A stretch of 64,000 bases of DNA. Source: Gammaproteobacteria bacterium (GTDB lineage Bacteria > Pseudomonadota > Gammaproteobacteria > Burkholderiales > Nitrosomonadaceae). The DNA lies in contig CP054179.1 in the NCBI GenBank assembly GCA_015709615.1, positions 2,976,001-3,040,000 of the forward strand, in the 5' to 3' direction. The notes under the pieces are model-generated. The model was not told the DNA's origin and ran no database searches. It saw only the letters and a list, made by a program, of their open reading frames with translations. Made by a program: the position numbers and the translations under genes. Positions 1 through 9,184 of this stretch are shown here, in pieces; position 1 is the stretch's first letter, and each line of letters opens with the position of its first letter.

Positions 1-761
1 TTGCCTTGCAAATAATCGGCATCGCTGCGTTTGGCGCCAATCAGTTGTTCCGGCGTTTCAATGTCCCGCACCAGCACGCTGGCGCCGAAGCTGTGCACGG
101 TATCCGTCAAGGCCGTGACGGCTTCATGGCGCAGCAGATCGCTGGCCGAGATGCGCACGACATCCGGATACAGACTGCCCAGTTCCGCCATCCAATCGCT
201 GCGGTTGCCGGTGTAGTTGGCGGCGATGCGGTAGCCGCGCGAGCGGTAATTGCCGATGACATGCTGCAGCAATTTCCAGTTGCGGTTGATGATGGCCGGG
301 ATTTCGATCACGACACGCGAGGTTTTCACGCCGATCAGGTCGAGAAAGTTTTCAAACGAGCGGCCGTGATCGTCCTTGACGCTTTCCAGCAAACGCGGAT
401 GAACCTCGACATATAAATTGTCCGACTGGGAAGAGTGGTTGAAATAATAATTCAACGCATGGATCGCCCGGCATAAACGGTCGAGTTCGATCAATTGATC
501 GTCCTTGGACGCCATGGCGAAAACTTGCCATGGCCAAAGCGCGATTTCTTCGTTCGACTTGGAGCGCACATAGGCGGCGTGCCCTATGGTTCTGCCATGA
601 TCGGCGTTGAAAATGGGTTGAAAAACGCTGGTCAATTCGCATTGATAAAAATAACCGCTGATCCAGCCGTTAGGTGCGCGTTTCAATGTGTAATCGGTGG
701 CTGAATTGATGAGCTCAAATTCATCCAGCACAATATGCGTATTGTTTGCTTTTGTATTCAT
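1..761 (-). CDS. Degenerate EAL-domain protein (partial, cut by window edge)
   Basis: The minus-strand frame is open from ATG at 761 to base 1, about 253 codons, and the C-terminus lies outside the window. The layout is that of EAL phosphodiesterase domains: SVFQPIF near residue 44, VIEIPAI in the middle, and DADYLQG at the visible end. The catalytic signature is gone. The E-A-L motif reads HAAYVR, the usual N-V-S reads YVEVH, and the DDFG and K-I-D motifs are absent. Cyclic-di-GMP hydrolysis is therefore unlikely, and a binding or protein-interaction role is more plausible (inference). It is the last visible gene of the minus-strand run that contains the sulfate-binding protein, about 100 bases after the DUF2325 gene. 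The EAL-fold assignment is fairly safe; the function is unknown. Confidence 0.7.
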   Translation of the reverse strand, partial: MNTKANNTHIVLDEFELINSATDYTLKRAPNGWISGYFYQCELTSVFQPIFNADHGRTIGHAAYVRSKSNEEIALWPWQVFAMASKDDQLIELDRLCRAIHALNYYFNHSSQSDNLYVEVHPRLLESVKDDHGRSFENFLDLIGVKTSRVVIEIPAIINRNWKLLQHVIGNYRSRGYRIAANYTGNRSDWMAELGSLYPDVVRISASDLLRHEAVTALTDTVHSFGASVLVRDIETPEQLIGAKRSDADYLQG

Positions 762-862
762 GGAATAGTCTCCATTGAAGTGAATGCTGCTGCGTGCGGG
801 CGGCAAAGCCGGTTGCTTGGCAACAGACTTGCCGGATATTCGTCCGCCGCCCGTTGGATTCT

Positions 863-1207
863 TTAATGCAATTTCCGGGATTCGTTACCGAGGCGGCAAC
901 AACTTCCGTCACAACCGTTTTTATCCGCCGGATATACATCCATTAATTTGCGTTTCAGCTCGTTCACGGAGCGATGGCAATAAACCAGCGGAATACCGCT
1001 GCGGTTGGCTTGCTCCTTGATCGAATTGGCTAGGTTGTGATTAATGAAATCGCAAATCACGATCACCAATTGTGTTTCACTGGGCAATTGCCGTTTATTG
1101 AACCCTTTGGCGCGGCCGCTCCAATGCTCGATGCGGGCATTGCGTTGAGCGGCAATGAACTGTTTGAACGAGGTGATGTAATCGCCACCCACAATCAGCA
1201 CGGTCAT
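863..1207 (-). CDS. DUF2325 domain protein
   Basis: This 114-residue protein starts MTVLIVGGDY and contains LVIVICDFINHNLA followed by GIPLVYCHRSVNELKRKL. This is the pattern of DUF2325 (PF10087), small Rossmann-like proteins of unknown function whose second half resembles a nucleotide- or ligand-binding fold. The C-terminal tail is Cys-rich (NGCDGSCCRL) and could bind metal, which is only a suggestion. It lies 48 bases downstream of the sulfate-binding protein gene on the same strand and is probably cotranscribed with it. The family name is reasonably sure; the role is not. Confidence 0.75.
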   Translation of the reverse strand: MTVLIVGGDYITSFKQFIAAQRNARIEHWSGRAKGFNKRQLPSETQLVIVICDFINHNLANSIKEQANRSGIPLVYCHRSVNELKRKLMDVYPADKNGCDGSCCRLGNESRKLH

Positions 1208-1255
1208 GTTGAATCCTCCTGGTCTGACAGCGCGCTGCGGCGCGCTGTGTTGTCG

Positions 1256-2257
1256 TTACTTCAGATAAATCTGATCAAAGGTGCCGTCATCGGCAAAGTG
1301 CGTTTTATGGGCGTTTTTCCAGCCGCCGAACGCCTCGTCGATCTTGAACAATTCGACTTTGGGGAATTGTCCGGCGTATTTCTCCGCCACTTTGCCGAGG
1401 GTAGGGCGGTAGAAATGCTTGGCGGCTATTTCCTGGCCTTCTTCGGAGTAAAGGTACTCGAGATACGCCTGCGCAACCTGGCGTGTGCCGCGTTTGTCGA
1501 CGACTTTATCGACGACCGCAACCGGCGGTTCGGCCAGCACGCTGAGCGACGGGATAACGATTTCAAATTTGTCCGCGCCGTATTCCTTGAGCGCCAGGAA
1601 CGCCTCGTTTTCCCAGGAAATGAACACATCGCCGACACCGCGTTCGACGAACGTCGTGGTCGATCCGCGCGCGCCGGAATCCAGTACCGGCACATTTTTG
1701 TAAATGTTGCCGACGAATTCCTTGACTTTGCTCTCGTCGCCGAATTTACGTTTGCCGTATTGCCAAGCCGCTAAATAATTCCACTGTGCGCCGCCGGAGG
1801 TTTTCGGGTTCGGTGTGATGACCGCCACACCGGGGCGGGCCAGGTCGTCCCAATCCTTGATTTCCTTGGGATTGCCCTTGCGCACCAGAAAAATGATGGT
1901 CGAGGTGTACGGCGTGCTGTTGAGCGGCAGCCGCGCCTGCCAATTTTCCGGCAGCAATTTGGCTTTCTCAGCGATGGCGTTGATATCGTTGGCCAGCGCC
2001 AGCGTCACCACGTCGGCTTCCAAACCGTCAATGACGGAGCGTGCTTGTTTACCGGATCCACCGTGCGATTGCTGGATCTTTACGGTTTCTTTGGTTTTTT
2101 CCCGCCAGTATTTGGCGAAAGCCGCATTGAATTCCTGATACAACTCGCGTGTCGGGTCGTAGGAAACATTCAGCAAGGTTTTTTCCGCCAGCACGTTATT
2201 GCCGGTGAGCAAAGCCGCTGTCAGGAAGCTTGTGGTGAGCCATGATTTGATGTTCAT
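1256..2257 (-). CDS. sbp: Sulfate ABC transporter periplasmic substrate-binding protein
   Basis: This 333-residue protein has a signal peptide (SWLTTSFLTAALLTGNNVLAE) and the typical Sbp/CysP body: LLNVSYDPTRELYQEFN at the mature N-terminus, QSHGGSGKQARSVIDGLEADVV as the anion-binding loop, and TPNPKTSGGAQWNYLAAW in the hinge region. The family captures sulfate or thiosulfate in the periplasm and hands it to CysTWA. No CysT, CysW or CysA gene is in the window, so the permease must be elsewhere. It follows the porin gene by 30 bases on the same strand, which suggests a cotranscribed outer-membrane plus periplasmic uptake pair. The length is normal for the family. Confidence 0.93.
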   Translation of the reverse strand: MNIKSWLTTSFLTAALLTGNNVLAEKTLLNVSYDPTRELYQEFNAAFAKYWREKTKETVKIQQSHGGSGKQARSVIDGLEADVVTLALANDINAIAEKAKLLPENWQARLPLNSTPYTSTIIFLVRKGNPKEIKDWDDLARPGVAVITPNPKTSGGAQWNYLAAWQYGKRKFGDESKVKEFVGNIYKNVPVLDSGARGSTTTFVERGVGDVFISWENEAFLALKEYGADKFEIVIPSLSVLAEPPVAVVDKVVDKRGTRQVAQAYLEYLYSEEGQEIAAKHFYRPTLGKVAEKYAGQFPKVELFKIDEAFGGWKNAHKTHFADDGTFDQIYLK

Positions 2258-2287
2258 AATTTTTTCTCCGTGAAAATTGGTGACGAT

Positions 2288-3976
2288 TTACAACAGACTG
2301 ATAAGCACTTCAAAGTACAGGAAGTCCGTGTTGCCCGAGCGTTGGTCGGTGCAAGGATGCTTGTGCAAGTTATCGCAAGAAGTGGCCGCGATCCGGTTCT
2401 TTACGAACTCACCGGCGGTGAAGTGGGTGTAGCCGAGGATAGTGCTGATGCGCGATGTGGCTTGATAACGGATGCGCCCTTCAAAGGCGTGACCGCCGAA
2501 ATCGCCGCTTTTGCCGGTGCGGTCGCGATTGAATCCGGGATCCTTGACGGTGTTGCTGATGTTGCCGTCGAGGATATCGAACATACGATCGGTGCCGCTG
2601 GCCAGCCAGTAACCGCCGTAACCCAATTCAAACCCGAGTTTCTGCGTCGGGCTGAACTCGAAGCGGATTTTCGGCGCTTTCAAGTTTTCGTAGATCACAT
2701 AGTGATCCGCCGACCAAGGCCGCGCAAACCCGAAGAAGCGATCGAAACGGTTGTCGACATTGTCGTTGGGATTTTTGTCGCCGCTGGCATAGCCATAGAA
2801 AAGGCCGATACGGGGCTTCCAGGCATGATTGAAGGTTTTGCCAAGTTCGATGGTATAGCCTTGCGCCTCGATGCTATTCGGACCTGTGTAACCAAACTGG
2901 CGGTTATAGCTGACATCGAAGTCAAACCAGTTGCCGACATTGCCGTAGGCGCGGAATCCCGGCATATGAATTTCCCGGTCCAGCCGGTTGGTCGCGGTGA
3001 AACCAGTAGGGTCGGCCGTCTGTTTTTGCCCCATGTAATAAGGTTGTATCGTGACGATGTCGGACCAGCGCCGCCACGTGCCGATCGCGCCAAAAAACCA
3101 TAAATGATCGTTGGCTTCATCAAATTTGGTTTGCAAGCGCTTAACCGGTTGCATACCGAATAAATCAACTTCCCAATCGTTCGCTTCGCGGCCCAGATTC
3201 AAGCGGAAGCCTTCAAACGTATTGGTGGTGTTGCGCCATTCGTTGCGCGCGATAAAACGCCGGTCGGTCGCTTCATAAGCCATACGGCCTACCCGGAATC
3301 GAATTGGGCGATCATTACCCCGGTCATCGGCGCCGAGCGCTTTTTTGAAATAGAGTTCACCGTACGCGTTGAGCAGGTCGTACTCATTTCTTTCCTGATC
3401 GGTCGAGACAAAGCGGTTGTTAACGATCCGTGAATCCTGAAACTCGACCGCGAAACGAAACGGATCGAGAATATCCTTGATCCCTATCCATGCGCGATTG
3501 CGCAGAAAAATGGGGTCATCGTTGCCGCCTTCAATGCGGCGGATGTCGTTATGACGGTGCTCGTAGCGCATGCGCGACTCAAAACCGAGTTCCAGCCAGT
3601 TAATATCTTTGAAAGCTTCAACACCGATATCGCTCAAGCGGCGCACATAACGCGGCGGATCGGAATCGGGATTGGTGGCGTAGCTGTTGGAACGCCGGTG
3701 ATAGCTGGTTGATGGCGCGCTGGGTTTGGGTACGATCGCCGGCAGCGATTTTTCCAGATCGGATTGCTTGGTTTGATCCGATGGTTTGGTTTGTGCCGGT
3801 GATTGATTGACCGCTGGTTTTGCGGTCTCGTCAGACACTTGCTGCGCGATGCGCAGAATATCCGGTTGCGCTGCCTGAAAGTCAACCGCAGCCTTTTGTT
3901 CGGAAGATGCACTGGCGGAATTGATCGCAAGCGCGCTCAATGCTGTCAGGGGTAAAAAATACCAACGAAATTTCAC
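2288..3976 (-). CDS. Alginate-export-family outer membrane porin
   Basis: This 562-residue protein has a signal peptide (WYFLPLTALSALAINSASAS), a Gln/Lys/Pro-rich linker of about 80 residues (PSDQTKQSDLEKS), then a long beta-barrel with alternating aromatic and charged strands. The barrel motifs ESRMRYEHRHND, FRVGRMAYEATDRRFIARNEWRN and TRISTILGYTHFTAGEFV match the Alginate_exp (PF13372) family of AlgE-like 18-strand porins, which are not all alginate transporters. Placed directly before sbp, it may be the outer-membrane channel for sulfate or an organosulfur compound (inference from context). The 3' end lies 30 bases before sbp. The substrate is not readable from the sequence. Confidence 0.85.
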   Translation of the reverse strand: MKFRWYFLPLTALSALAINSASASSEQKAAVDFQAAQPDILRIAQQVSDETAKPAVNQSPAQTKPSDQTKQSDLEKSLPAIVPKPSAPSTSYHRRSNSYATNPDSDPPRYVRRLSDIGVEAFKDINWLELGFESRMRYEHRHNDIRRIEGGNDDPIFLRNRAWIGIKDILDPFRFAVEFQDSRIVNNRFVSTDQERNEYDLLNAYGELYFKKALGADDRGNDRPIRFRVGRMAYEATDRRFIARNEWRNTTNTFEGFRLNLGREANDWEVDLFGMQPVKRLQTKFDEANDHLWFFGAIGTWRRWSDIVTIQPYYMGQKQTADPTGFTATNRLDREIHMPGFRAYGNVGNWFDFDVSYNRQFGYTGPNSIEAQGYTIELGKTFNHAWKPRIGLFYGYASGDKNPNDNVDNRFDRFFGFARPWSADHYVIYENLKAPKIRFEFSPTQKLGFELGYGGYWLASGTDRMFDILDGNISNTVKDPGFNRDRTGKSGDFGGHAFEGRIRYQATSRISTILGYTHFTAGEFVKNRIAATSCDNLHKHPCTDQRSGNTDFLYFEVLISLL

Positions 3977-4117
3977 TCTTATTCTCCTAGTAAGCCCTCC
4001 GGGAATCCGGTTGAGTCACTGATGTTGTTTACTTGCTAACCTCCAGTTGGACTGGTCGGTATGATTATTTTGCGATCTGCCGTGTGTGCCGATCAAATCG
4101 GAAAGCTGTTTGGGTGA

Positions 4118-4339
4118 TTAGGATTTCAACGCTTTGCGGCTTGGTCCGCTTTGGTTGACACGAATTTTTTCCCGGCACTCGATTTGCACCACTCGGTTGT
4201 CGTGGATGACGATTTCAATCGATCCGTATTCGATGCTCGCAACGGCGCGCAGAATTTCCTGCGCGACCTCCGCAGGAATTTTCTTGGCATGATCGCCGGT
4301 TGCGGCAATTTTGTGTTCCAAACCGGAATCAGTAGTCAT
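4118..4339 (-). CDS. YezD-family small protein (DUF2292)
   Basis: This is a 73-residue protein with EILRAVASIEYGSIEIVIHDNRVVQIECREKIRV, the characteristic core of the YezD family (PF10055). Members are often found beside sulfate or cysteine transport genes in proteobacteria, and this copy lies upstream of porin and sbp in the same direction. The molecular function is unknown; a small regulatory or binding role in sulfur nutrition is inferred from the neighbours. The 141-base gap to the porin leaves room for a separate promoter. Confidence 0.8.
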   Translation of the reverse strand: MTTDSGLEHKIAATGDHAKKIPAEVAQEILRAVASIEYGSIEIVIHDNRVVQIECREKIRVNQSGPSRKALKS

Positions 4340-4647
4340 TTACAGTACTCAATAAAGTGTTGGAAATTAATGGAAGCGAACGATAGCAATTTTTTTATAT
4401 AAATAGAAATAATATTTTTTAATTTCTATATAACATAAAACTATTATGGAGCTTTATGTGTGCATCTTGAGAAACACGAGGAGATAAAAAGCGCCCGTTG
4501 CGATAAAGAATTAAGCTGCACGGGTTTGAAGAATGAATCGATAACGTAATGAAATAAAGAAACTAATTGAGCGAGTCGCTATTTAGGTGATAAACCTGGA
4601 AGCGATTTCAGTAAAATGCACTGTTGGAATTTTGAATATCAATTTGG
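4340..4647. other. AT-rich divergent intergenic region
   Basis: The region between the divergently transcribed yezD-type gene and the lipoprotein gene is very AT-rich around 4385-4445 and contains an imperfect inverted repeat (ATAGAAAT with ATTTCTAT). It probably holds both promoters. No gene is seen. Confidence 0.5.
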
Positions 4648-4653
4648 TTGAAT

Positions 4654-5067
4654 ATGACGAAGGTAAGAAAATGTATAGGAACTGCGGTTATGCTGGTAAT
4701 ACTGGCGGTTTCGCTTTCCGGCTGTTCTGTTTTTATGGCGGCCAAACAGCCTGAAAAGAAGGATGTCGACTTGTTGAAGGAAGGCACGTCCCGAGCCATG
4801 CTGATTTCCGAGTTCGGCGCGCCGGTGATCAGCGAATACCGCAACGGTAAGCGCTATGAAATATTTAAATTTGTGCAAGGCTATAGCACCGGCGCCAAGG
4901 CAGGCAGAGCATTTTTACACGGCGCAGCGAATGTCGTGACGCTGGGCTTATGGGAACTGGTCGGCACCCCGACGGAAATTACCTTCAGTGGCGATGAAAT
5001 GGCATTTCAAGTCAGTTATGACGAAAATGACATAGTGGATGAAGTCGCCGTTATAAAGAAAGAATAA
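4654..5067 (+). CDS. Predicted outer-membrane lipoprotein
   Basis: The product begins MTKVRKCIGTAVMLVILAVSLSGC, a lipoprotein signal with lipobox LSGC, and is about 137 residues long. After the lipobox come KEGTSRAMLISEFGAPVISEYRNGKRYEIFKF and GAANVVTLGLWELVGTPTE, which recall SmpA/OmlA-like small lipoproteins in which a GTS/GMT turn precedes a G-x-P element. No exact family is recognised. A TTG at 4648 in the same frame could also start the protein; ATG 4654 gives a cleaner signal peptide. It is likely anchored in the inner leaflet of the outer membrane. The gene stands alone, 83 bases before the next one. Confidence 0.7.
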   Translation: MTKVRKCIGTAVMLVILAVSLSGCSVFMAAKQPEKKDVDLLKEGTSRAMLISEFGAPVISEYRNGKRYEIFKFVQGYSTGAKAGRAFLHGAANVVTLGLWELVGTPTEITFSGDEMAFQVSYDENDIVDEVAVIKKE

Positions 5068-5150
5068 TCTGCCGAAGGAAAAACTTGGCAGGCATGACCG
5101 TCCGGTGATGCGCCATCGCCATCCGGCAAAATCCGCAAAGGAGTATCGCC

Positions 5151-7019
5151 ATGATCGCCATAGCCGCAAATTGTCTGCAATCTTTGTTGATTAAACTGCA
5201 CATTCGCGCATTTTCAGGCTTAAAGTCAACCGGTGCTGCGGCAAACGGACTTTCCTTGCCATTGACATTATGTTTCGTACTGCTACTGGCAGGACTCATC
5301 GCTCCGCCGGTACTGGCGCAAGAGGTAACGTGCGAGCAACACGGCGGTACGCAGCTGTGGATTTCGCCTCTGAATCCCAAAGCCGGTGAAACCGTCAAAA
5401 TTATGGCGGTATCCACCGATGGGCCGCTGGCGGAATTGGTCTTGATCGATAATCAGGGTCAGCGCACCGTGCTGCAATCGCGCCGCCGCGGCGGGCCGCC
5501 CTGGAGTCTGGCTGCCGAACTGCCGGAATCCACTGAAGGATTGCAGCGTATCGAAGCTTACCGCGACGGTAAACTCGCCGCTTGTCATAAATGGGCAACA
5601 GGTGCGGTCAACGCGCAGGAAAGACTCAAAGAATGGAATCTTGCCGCCGAGGCGTTTTATTCCGCCTGGATTGAAACGTTATTCGGCGCGCCGCCCTCGG
5701 AAAATCTCAGCTTTACCTCGCTGCAACCGGTATTGCGCAACGCCGAGCGCAATTTTCTGCACAATTACCTGGGTCAGAATGAAGACAATAATCTACCGCT
5801 GACACCCGACTGCGCCGATTTGCCGTACACATTGCGCGCTTATTTTGCCTGGAAGATCGGTTTGCCGGTTGCTTTCCGCGCGTGCGGGCGTGGCTCGGCC
5901 AAGGCGCCGCCGCGTTGCGGTGCGCCGACCATCGTGTCTGAATTTACCCGTGGCGTCAGCTCGCAAAGTAATTTCACGAAATTCAGCCGGCGGCTGGTGG
6001 ATACCGTTCACTCAGGCTCGGCGCGCACCGGTCTTGAGGACGAATCGACCGATTTGTACCCGATTCCGATGAACCGGGAAACGCTGTGGCCGGGCACCGT
6101 GTATGCCGATCCGTATGGACATATTTTGGTGCTGGCGGAATGGGTGCCGCAGACAGCGGATAGTCCCGGCATGCTGCTCGCGGTCGATGCGCAACCGGAT
6201 AACTCGGTGACGCGCAAGCGCGTGTGGGAAGGCACTCTGCTGTTCGCCAATACCGTCAACGCTGGGCCCGGTTTCAAGGCATTCCGCCCGTTGATTCAGA
6301 CTGTTCCCGGCCAATGGCGCGTACTCGGCAATGACGAGCTGAGTAACCACCCGGAATTTACCGCCTATTCCTTGGAGCAAGATCATTTCACGCCCGACGG
6401 TTTCTACGCCAGGCTTTCGCAACTCATCAACCCCGAAGGTTTCGATCCCCTGCAAGCGTACGAAGCCACGTTGGCTGCGCTGATCGAACAAATCGAAACG
6501 CGCGTCACTTCGGTCAACAATGGCGAAGCGTATTTCCGCAAGAATCCGCTCAGCGTCATCCCAATGCCCGGCGGCGCAGCGATTTTTCAGACTCTCGGGC
6601 CTTGGGAGGATTACTCCACGCCATCGCGCGATATGCGCCTGATCATCGCGATCAATGTGTTAGCCGATTTGCCGGAGAAAATCCTGCGTCATCCGAAATT
6701 GTTCGTTCTCGGCAACCAAAGTCCGGCGCAAGCCAAAGCGCAGATCGAGCAGCATCACGCGCAACGCATCCTGGAAAGCAGCATCCGCTACACGCGCAGC
6801 GACGGCAGCCCGTGGGAACTGTCACTGGCCGACGTGCTGACGCGCAAAGCGGCTTTTGAAATGGCTTACAACCCCAACGATTGCGCCGAAATCCGCTGGG
6901 GCGCCAAAGCGGATACGGCGGAATACGCCACCTGCCGCCGCCACGCCCCGGCGGAACAACGCACGAAAATGGCGCAATACCGGGCCTGGTTCAGGGAAGC
7001 GCGCAGACCGGTGCAGTGA
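5151..7019 (+). CDS. Secreted protein with possible transglutaminase-like Cys/His site
   Basis: The 622-residue product has a long N-terminus and a hydrophobic segment (LPLTLCFVLLLAGLIAPPVLA) ending at a likely signal cleavage site near residue 56. An Ig-like stretch follows (WISPLNPKAGETVKIMAVS). In the middle, CADLPYTLRAYFAWKIGLPVAFRACG followed later by YADPYGHILVLAEW resembles the Cys-then-His arrangement of transglutaminase- or papain-like hydrolases. This is suggestive only, because no exact family is recognised. A second lobe of about 250 residues is mostly helical (DPLQAYEATLAALIEQIETRVTSV). The protein is probably periplasmic and the gene appears monocistronic. Confidence 0.65.
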   Translation: MIAIAANCLQSLLIKLHIRAFSGLKSTGAAANGLSLPLTLCFVLLLAGLIAPPVLAQEVTCEQHGGTQLWISPLNPKAGETVKIMAVSTDGPLAELVLIDNQGQRTVLQSRRRGGPPWSLAAELPESTEGLQRIEAYRDGKLAACHKWATGAVNAQERLKEWNLAAEAFYSAWIETLFGAPPSENLSFTSLQPVLRNAERNFLHNYLGQNEDNNLPLTPDCADLPYTLRAYFAWKIGLPVAFRACGRGSAKAPPRCGAPTIVSEFTRGVSSQSNFTKFSRRLVDTVHSGSARTGLEDESTDLYPIPMNRETLWPGTVYADPYGHILVLAEWVPQTADSPGMLLAVDAQPDNSVTRKRVWEGTLLFANTVNAGPGFKAFRPLIQTVPGQWRVLGNDELSNHPEFTAYSLEQDHFTPDGFYARLSQLINPEGFDPLQAYEATLAALIEQIETRVTSVNNGEAYFRKNPLSVIPMPGGAAIFQTLGPWEDYSTPSRDMRLIIAINVLADLPEKILRHPKLFVLGNQSPAQAKAQIEQHHAQRILESSIRYTRSDGSPWELSLADVLTRKAAFEMAYNPNDCAEIRWGAKADTAEYATCRRHAPAEQRTKMAQYRAWFREARRPVQ

Positions 7020-7091
7020 AAAAATCCTTCCTTAATAGCAAACTGAAGAGCGCCGGAATGCCCGGGGATTGGCTCGGTACGATCAACCCGC

Positions 7092-7586
7092 TTAATGCTG
7101 CTTCTGATAACGCCCGATCAACTCCGCCTGGCCCAGGATATGACCTTTCATCGCGTGTTCGAGCGCGGCTTTGGTTGGATGTTTTAAATCCGGCAGCACG
7201 GCATCCAGCGCGTACAACTTATGAAAATAACGGTGCGTGCCGATGGGCGGGCACGGGCCGCCGTAACCGGCGCGCTTCCAGTCATTAATTCCCTGCAACG
7301 CGCCTGGCGGCAAATCTTTCTCTGCAATACCCTCGACCAAACCGGCGGCAGCGGGTGGAATGTTATACAGTACCCAATGTACCCAGGTCATTTTCGGCGC
7401 CGCAGGATCGGGCGCATCCGGATCGTCGACGATCAGCACCAGACTTTTCGTACCTTCCGGCAGGCCGGTCCAGCTCAGCGCGGGTGAGATGTTTTGTCCG
7501 TCGCACGTAAAACGCGCGGGGATCATATCGTTGTGGGCAAAGGATGTTGAAGTGAGCGTCAAAATCGTCATCATTAAAGCAGCCAT
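7092..7586 (-). CDS. YbhB/YbcL (PEBP/RKIP-like) protein, exported form
   Basis: This 164-residue protein has a short signal-like N-terminus (MTILTLTSTSFA), then the PEBP core: IPARFTCDGQNISPALSW, VLIVDDPDAPDP, WVHWVLYNIPP and GTHRYFHKLYALD. These are the conserved ligand-pocket motifs (DPDAP and GxHRY) of the YbhB/YbcL family of bacterial Raf-kinase-inhibitor-like proteins. Their cellular role in bacteria is poorly understood. The gene converges with the secreted-protein gene at 7019. Confidence 0.9.
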   Translation of the reverse strand: MAALMMTILTLTSTSFAHNDMIPARFTCDGQNISPALSWTGLPEGTKSLVLIVDDPDAPDPAAPKMTWVHWVLYNIPPAAAGLVEGIAEKDLPPGALQGINDWKRAGYGGPCPPIGTHRYFHKLYALDAVLPDLKHPTKAALEHAMKGHILGQAELIGRYQKQH

Positions 7587-7695
7587 AATGTTTTATCTCC
7601 CTATTGGATAATACTATTTATTACTTGAATGGATTATTCTAGTTTTTTTGATTGATGCGGGGTAATTTTCGTGGGAGCGATTGGCGGCTTCCCGT

Positions 7696-7712
7696 CCTGG
7701 GTTCGAACCAGG
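7696..7712. other. Isolated tRNA T-arm-like remnant
   Basis: CCTGG-GTTCGAA-CCAGG forms a perfect 5-bp stem with a 7-base T-loop-like sequence. No D-arm or anticodon arm is found on either side or strand, so this is not a tRNA gene. It may be a relic of a tRNA 3' end copied by an integrated element, or chance. Confidence 0.35.
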
Positions 7713-7866
7713 GATTTGCAAATTGATTATTGTGATATCTTATTGTTTCTATTAATATTAATTCTAACTGCGTCTGCCAATATTTGTCAGATTTGTTACG
7801 TTCTTGCTGATTTCTAAGCTCGTTAGGCGATTAAATTATTGCATAATTAAATACAGTTAAATTTCA

Positions 7867-8580
7867 ATGGAATTGAAAATGCAATCTATAGCATACGATG
7901 CTAAATCTAAGTTGATTAGCGAATTTTTTGAACGTGATACGAATCAATTGCAGAAGGATTATCCTTCGATTGTGGAAATTAATGTTCCGAAAAAAACTTT
8001 TCTTTACCGCCAAGGTGATCGTTGTTCCGATTTATTCTGGATAAAAAGCGGTATTGTTAAACTTTCTCATTTAACCGAACAGGGGAGTGAAATCACCATT
8101 GATCTGCTTAAGAAAGGGGATGTCATTGGTTGTTTTCAGAATAACTCCCTTGACCAGGAAATGGAGGAGACTGCGCAAGCATTGGGTGAAGTGAATTACT
8201 ATCGAATAGCCTATAGCGATTTTAAAGCGATGATGTCTCATCAAGCGGAGTTGGCTTGGTATGTCATTGAAGATATGTATGCCCGGAAGCAAAGGGTGGA
8301 ACGCAAACTAACAACTATTCTGACTCAACCCGTTGAAATGCGCGTTATCACGACATTGTTAGAATTGGCCGGAATGTTTGGAATACGATGCACGCATGGG
8401 TATACCTTGGAAATCCACTTGACCCAGCAAGAAGTGGCGGATTTAGTGGGAGCAAGCCGCTCGGTCGTGAGCACGGTTTTGAATGATTTCAGAAATCGCG
8501 GAATGCTTGATTACACGCGCGATCAGATTTGCATTAATGATGCGGCTCTTGCCGATTCTTGCGAATTTCAGCAATCCTGA
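7867..8580 (+). CDS. Crp/Fnr-family transcriptional regulator
   Basis: The 237-residue protein has an N-terminal cyclic-nucleotide-binding-type beta roll (YRQGDRCSDLFWIKSGIVKLSHLTEQGSEITIDLLKKGDVIGCF) and a C-terminal winged helix (LTQQEVADLVGASRSVVSTVLNDFRNRGML). The Fnr N-terminal cysteine cluster is missing, so it is not an Fe-S oxygen sensor. The cAMP-contact residues of Crp (R-E-S-A) are also not evident, so the ligand is unknown. The next gene, a small membrane protein 128 bases downstream on the same strand, is a possible target or partner. Confidence 0.9.
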   Translation: MELKMQSIAYDAKSKLISEFFERDTNQLQKDYPSIVEINVPKKTFLYRQGDRCSDLFWIKSGIVKLSHLTEQGSEITIDLLKKGDVIGCFQNNSLDQEMEETAQALGEVNYYRIAYSDFKAMMSHQAELAWYVIEDMYARKQRVERKLTTILTQPVEMRVITTLLELAGMFGIRCTHGYTLEIHLTQQEVADLVGASRSVVSTVLNDFRNRGMLDYTRDQICINDAALADSCEFQQS

Positions 8581-8708
8581 CGACTTGGAATTTTGTGAGG
8601 AATATGTAGATTTGTTGTGCAGATAACAGACATCAATGACCGCACTGTATTAATTTATTGATCATGGTGACTATCGGAGTGACCAAAAATTAATACAGGA
8701 GCGTTCAC

Positions 8709-9077
8709 ATGAAAGTAATCTCGCCGCGCATACACGGTTATTTTGATTTTTTGACTGTCTTTATTTTTTTACTGGCCCCTACACTTTTAGGATTAAGCCA
8801 GCTATCAGCAATGCTAGCCTATGGCCTTGCCGTAGTACATTTGATTGTTACCCTGGCTTCCGATTTTCCTTTTGGGGTAGTTAAGCTCATTCCATTTACC
8901 GTTCATGGCTGGATTGAGCGCATGGTTGGCCCTTTGTTGATAGCCGTCCCCTTTATTCTTAATTTTTCGGATGAAGAAGCGGCAAGGAATTTTTATATAG
9001 CGATGGGTATCATCATCATCGTTGCCGGTATGCTGACCGATTATCAAGCTGAAGTAAGAGACCGGGAAATCAAATAA
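8709..9077 (+). CDS. Small multi-pass inner-membrane protein (SPW-repeat-like)
   Basis: The 122-residue product shows four hydrophobic segments: FDFLTVFIFLLAPTLLGL, MLAYGLAVVHLIVTLA, IERMVGPLLIAVPFIL and FYIAMGIIIIVAGML. The pattern resembles SPW-repeat membrane proteins but the diagnostic S-P-W is absent, so the family call is tentative. A ribosome-binding site (ACAGGAGCG) precedes ATG 8709. It lies just after a Crp/Fnr regulator gene on the same strand. Confidence 0.7.
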   Translation: MKVISPRIHGYFDFLTVFIFLLAPTLLGLSQLSAMLAYGLAVVHLIVTLASDFPFGVVKLIPFTVHGWIERMVGPLLIAVPFILNFSDEEAARNFYIAMGIIIIVAGMLTDYQAEVRDREIK

Positions 9078-9184
9078 AAATTAGCGGCAGTAACGCCATT
9101 TGATCACACATAAACCGCCGGATATTGAGTTTTCCCTTCCGCCTCCAGAGGCCACAGAATTGTTGGCTCAGCGGAATCATCGAA

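Noticed and set aside
2270..3103. 277-residue plus-strand frame opposite the porin
   Set aside because: Antisense shadow of the clear porin gene.
7640..7760. Complete tRNA gene around the T-arm at 7696
   Set aside because: No D-arm, anticodon arm or paired acceptor on either strand.
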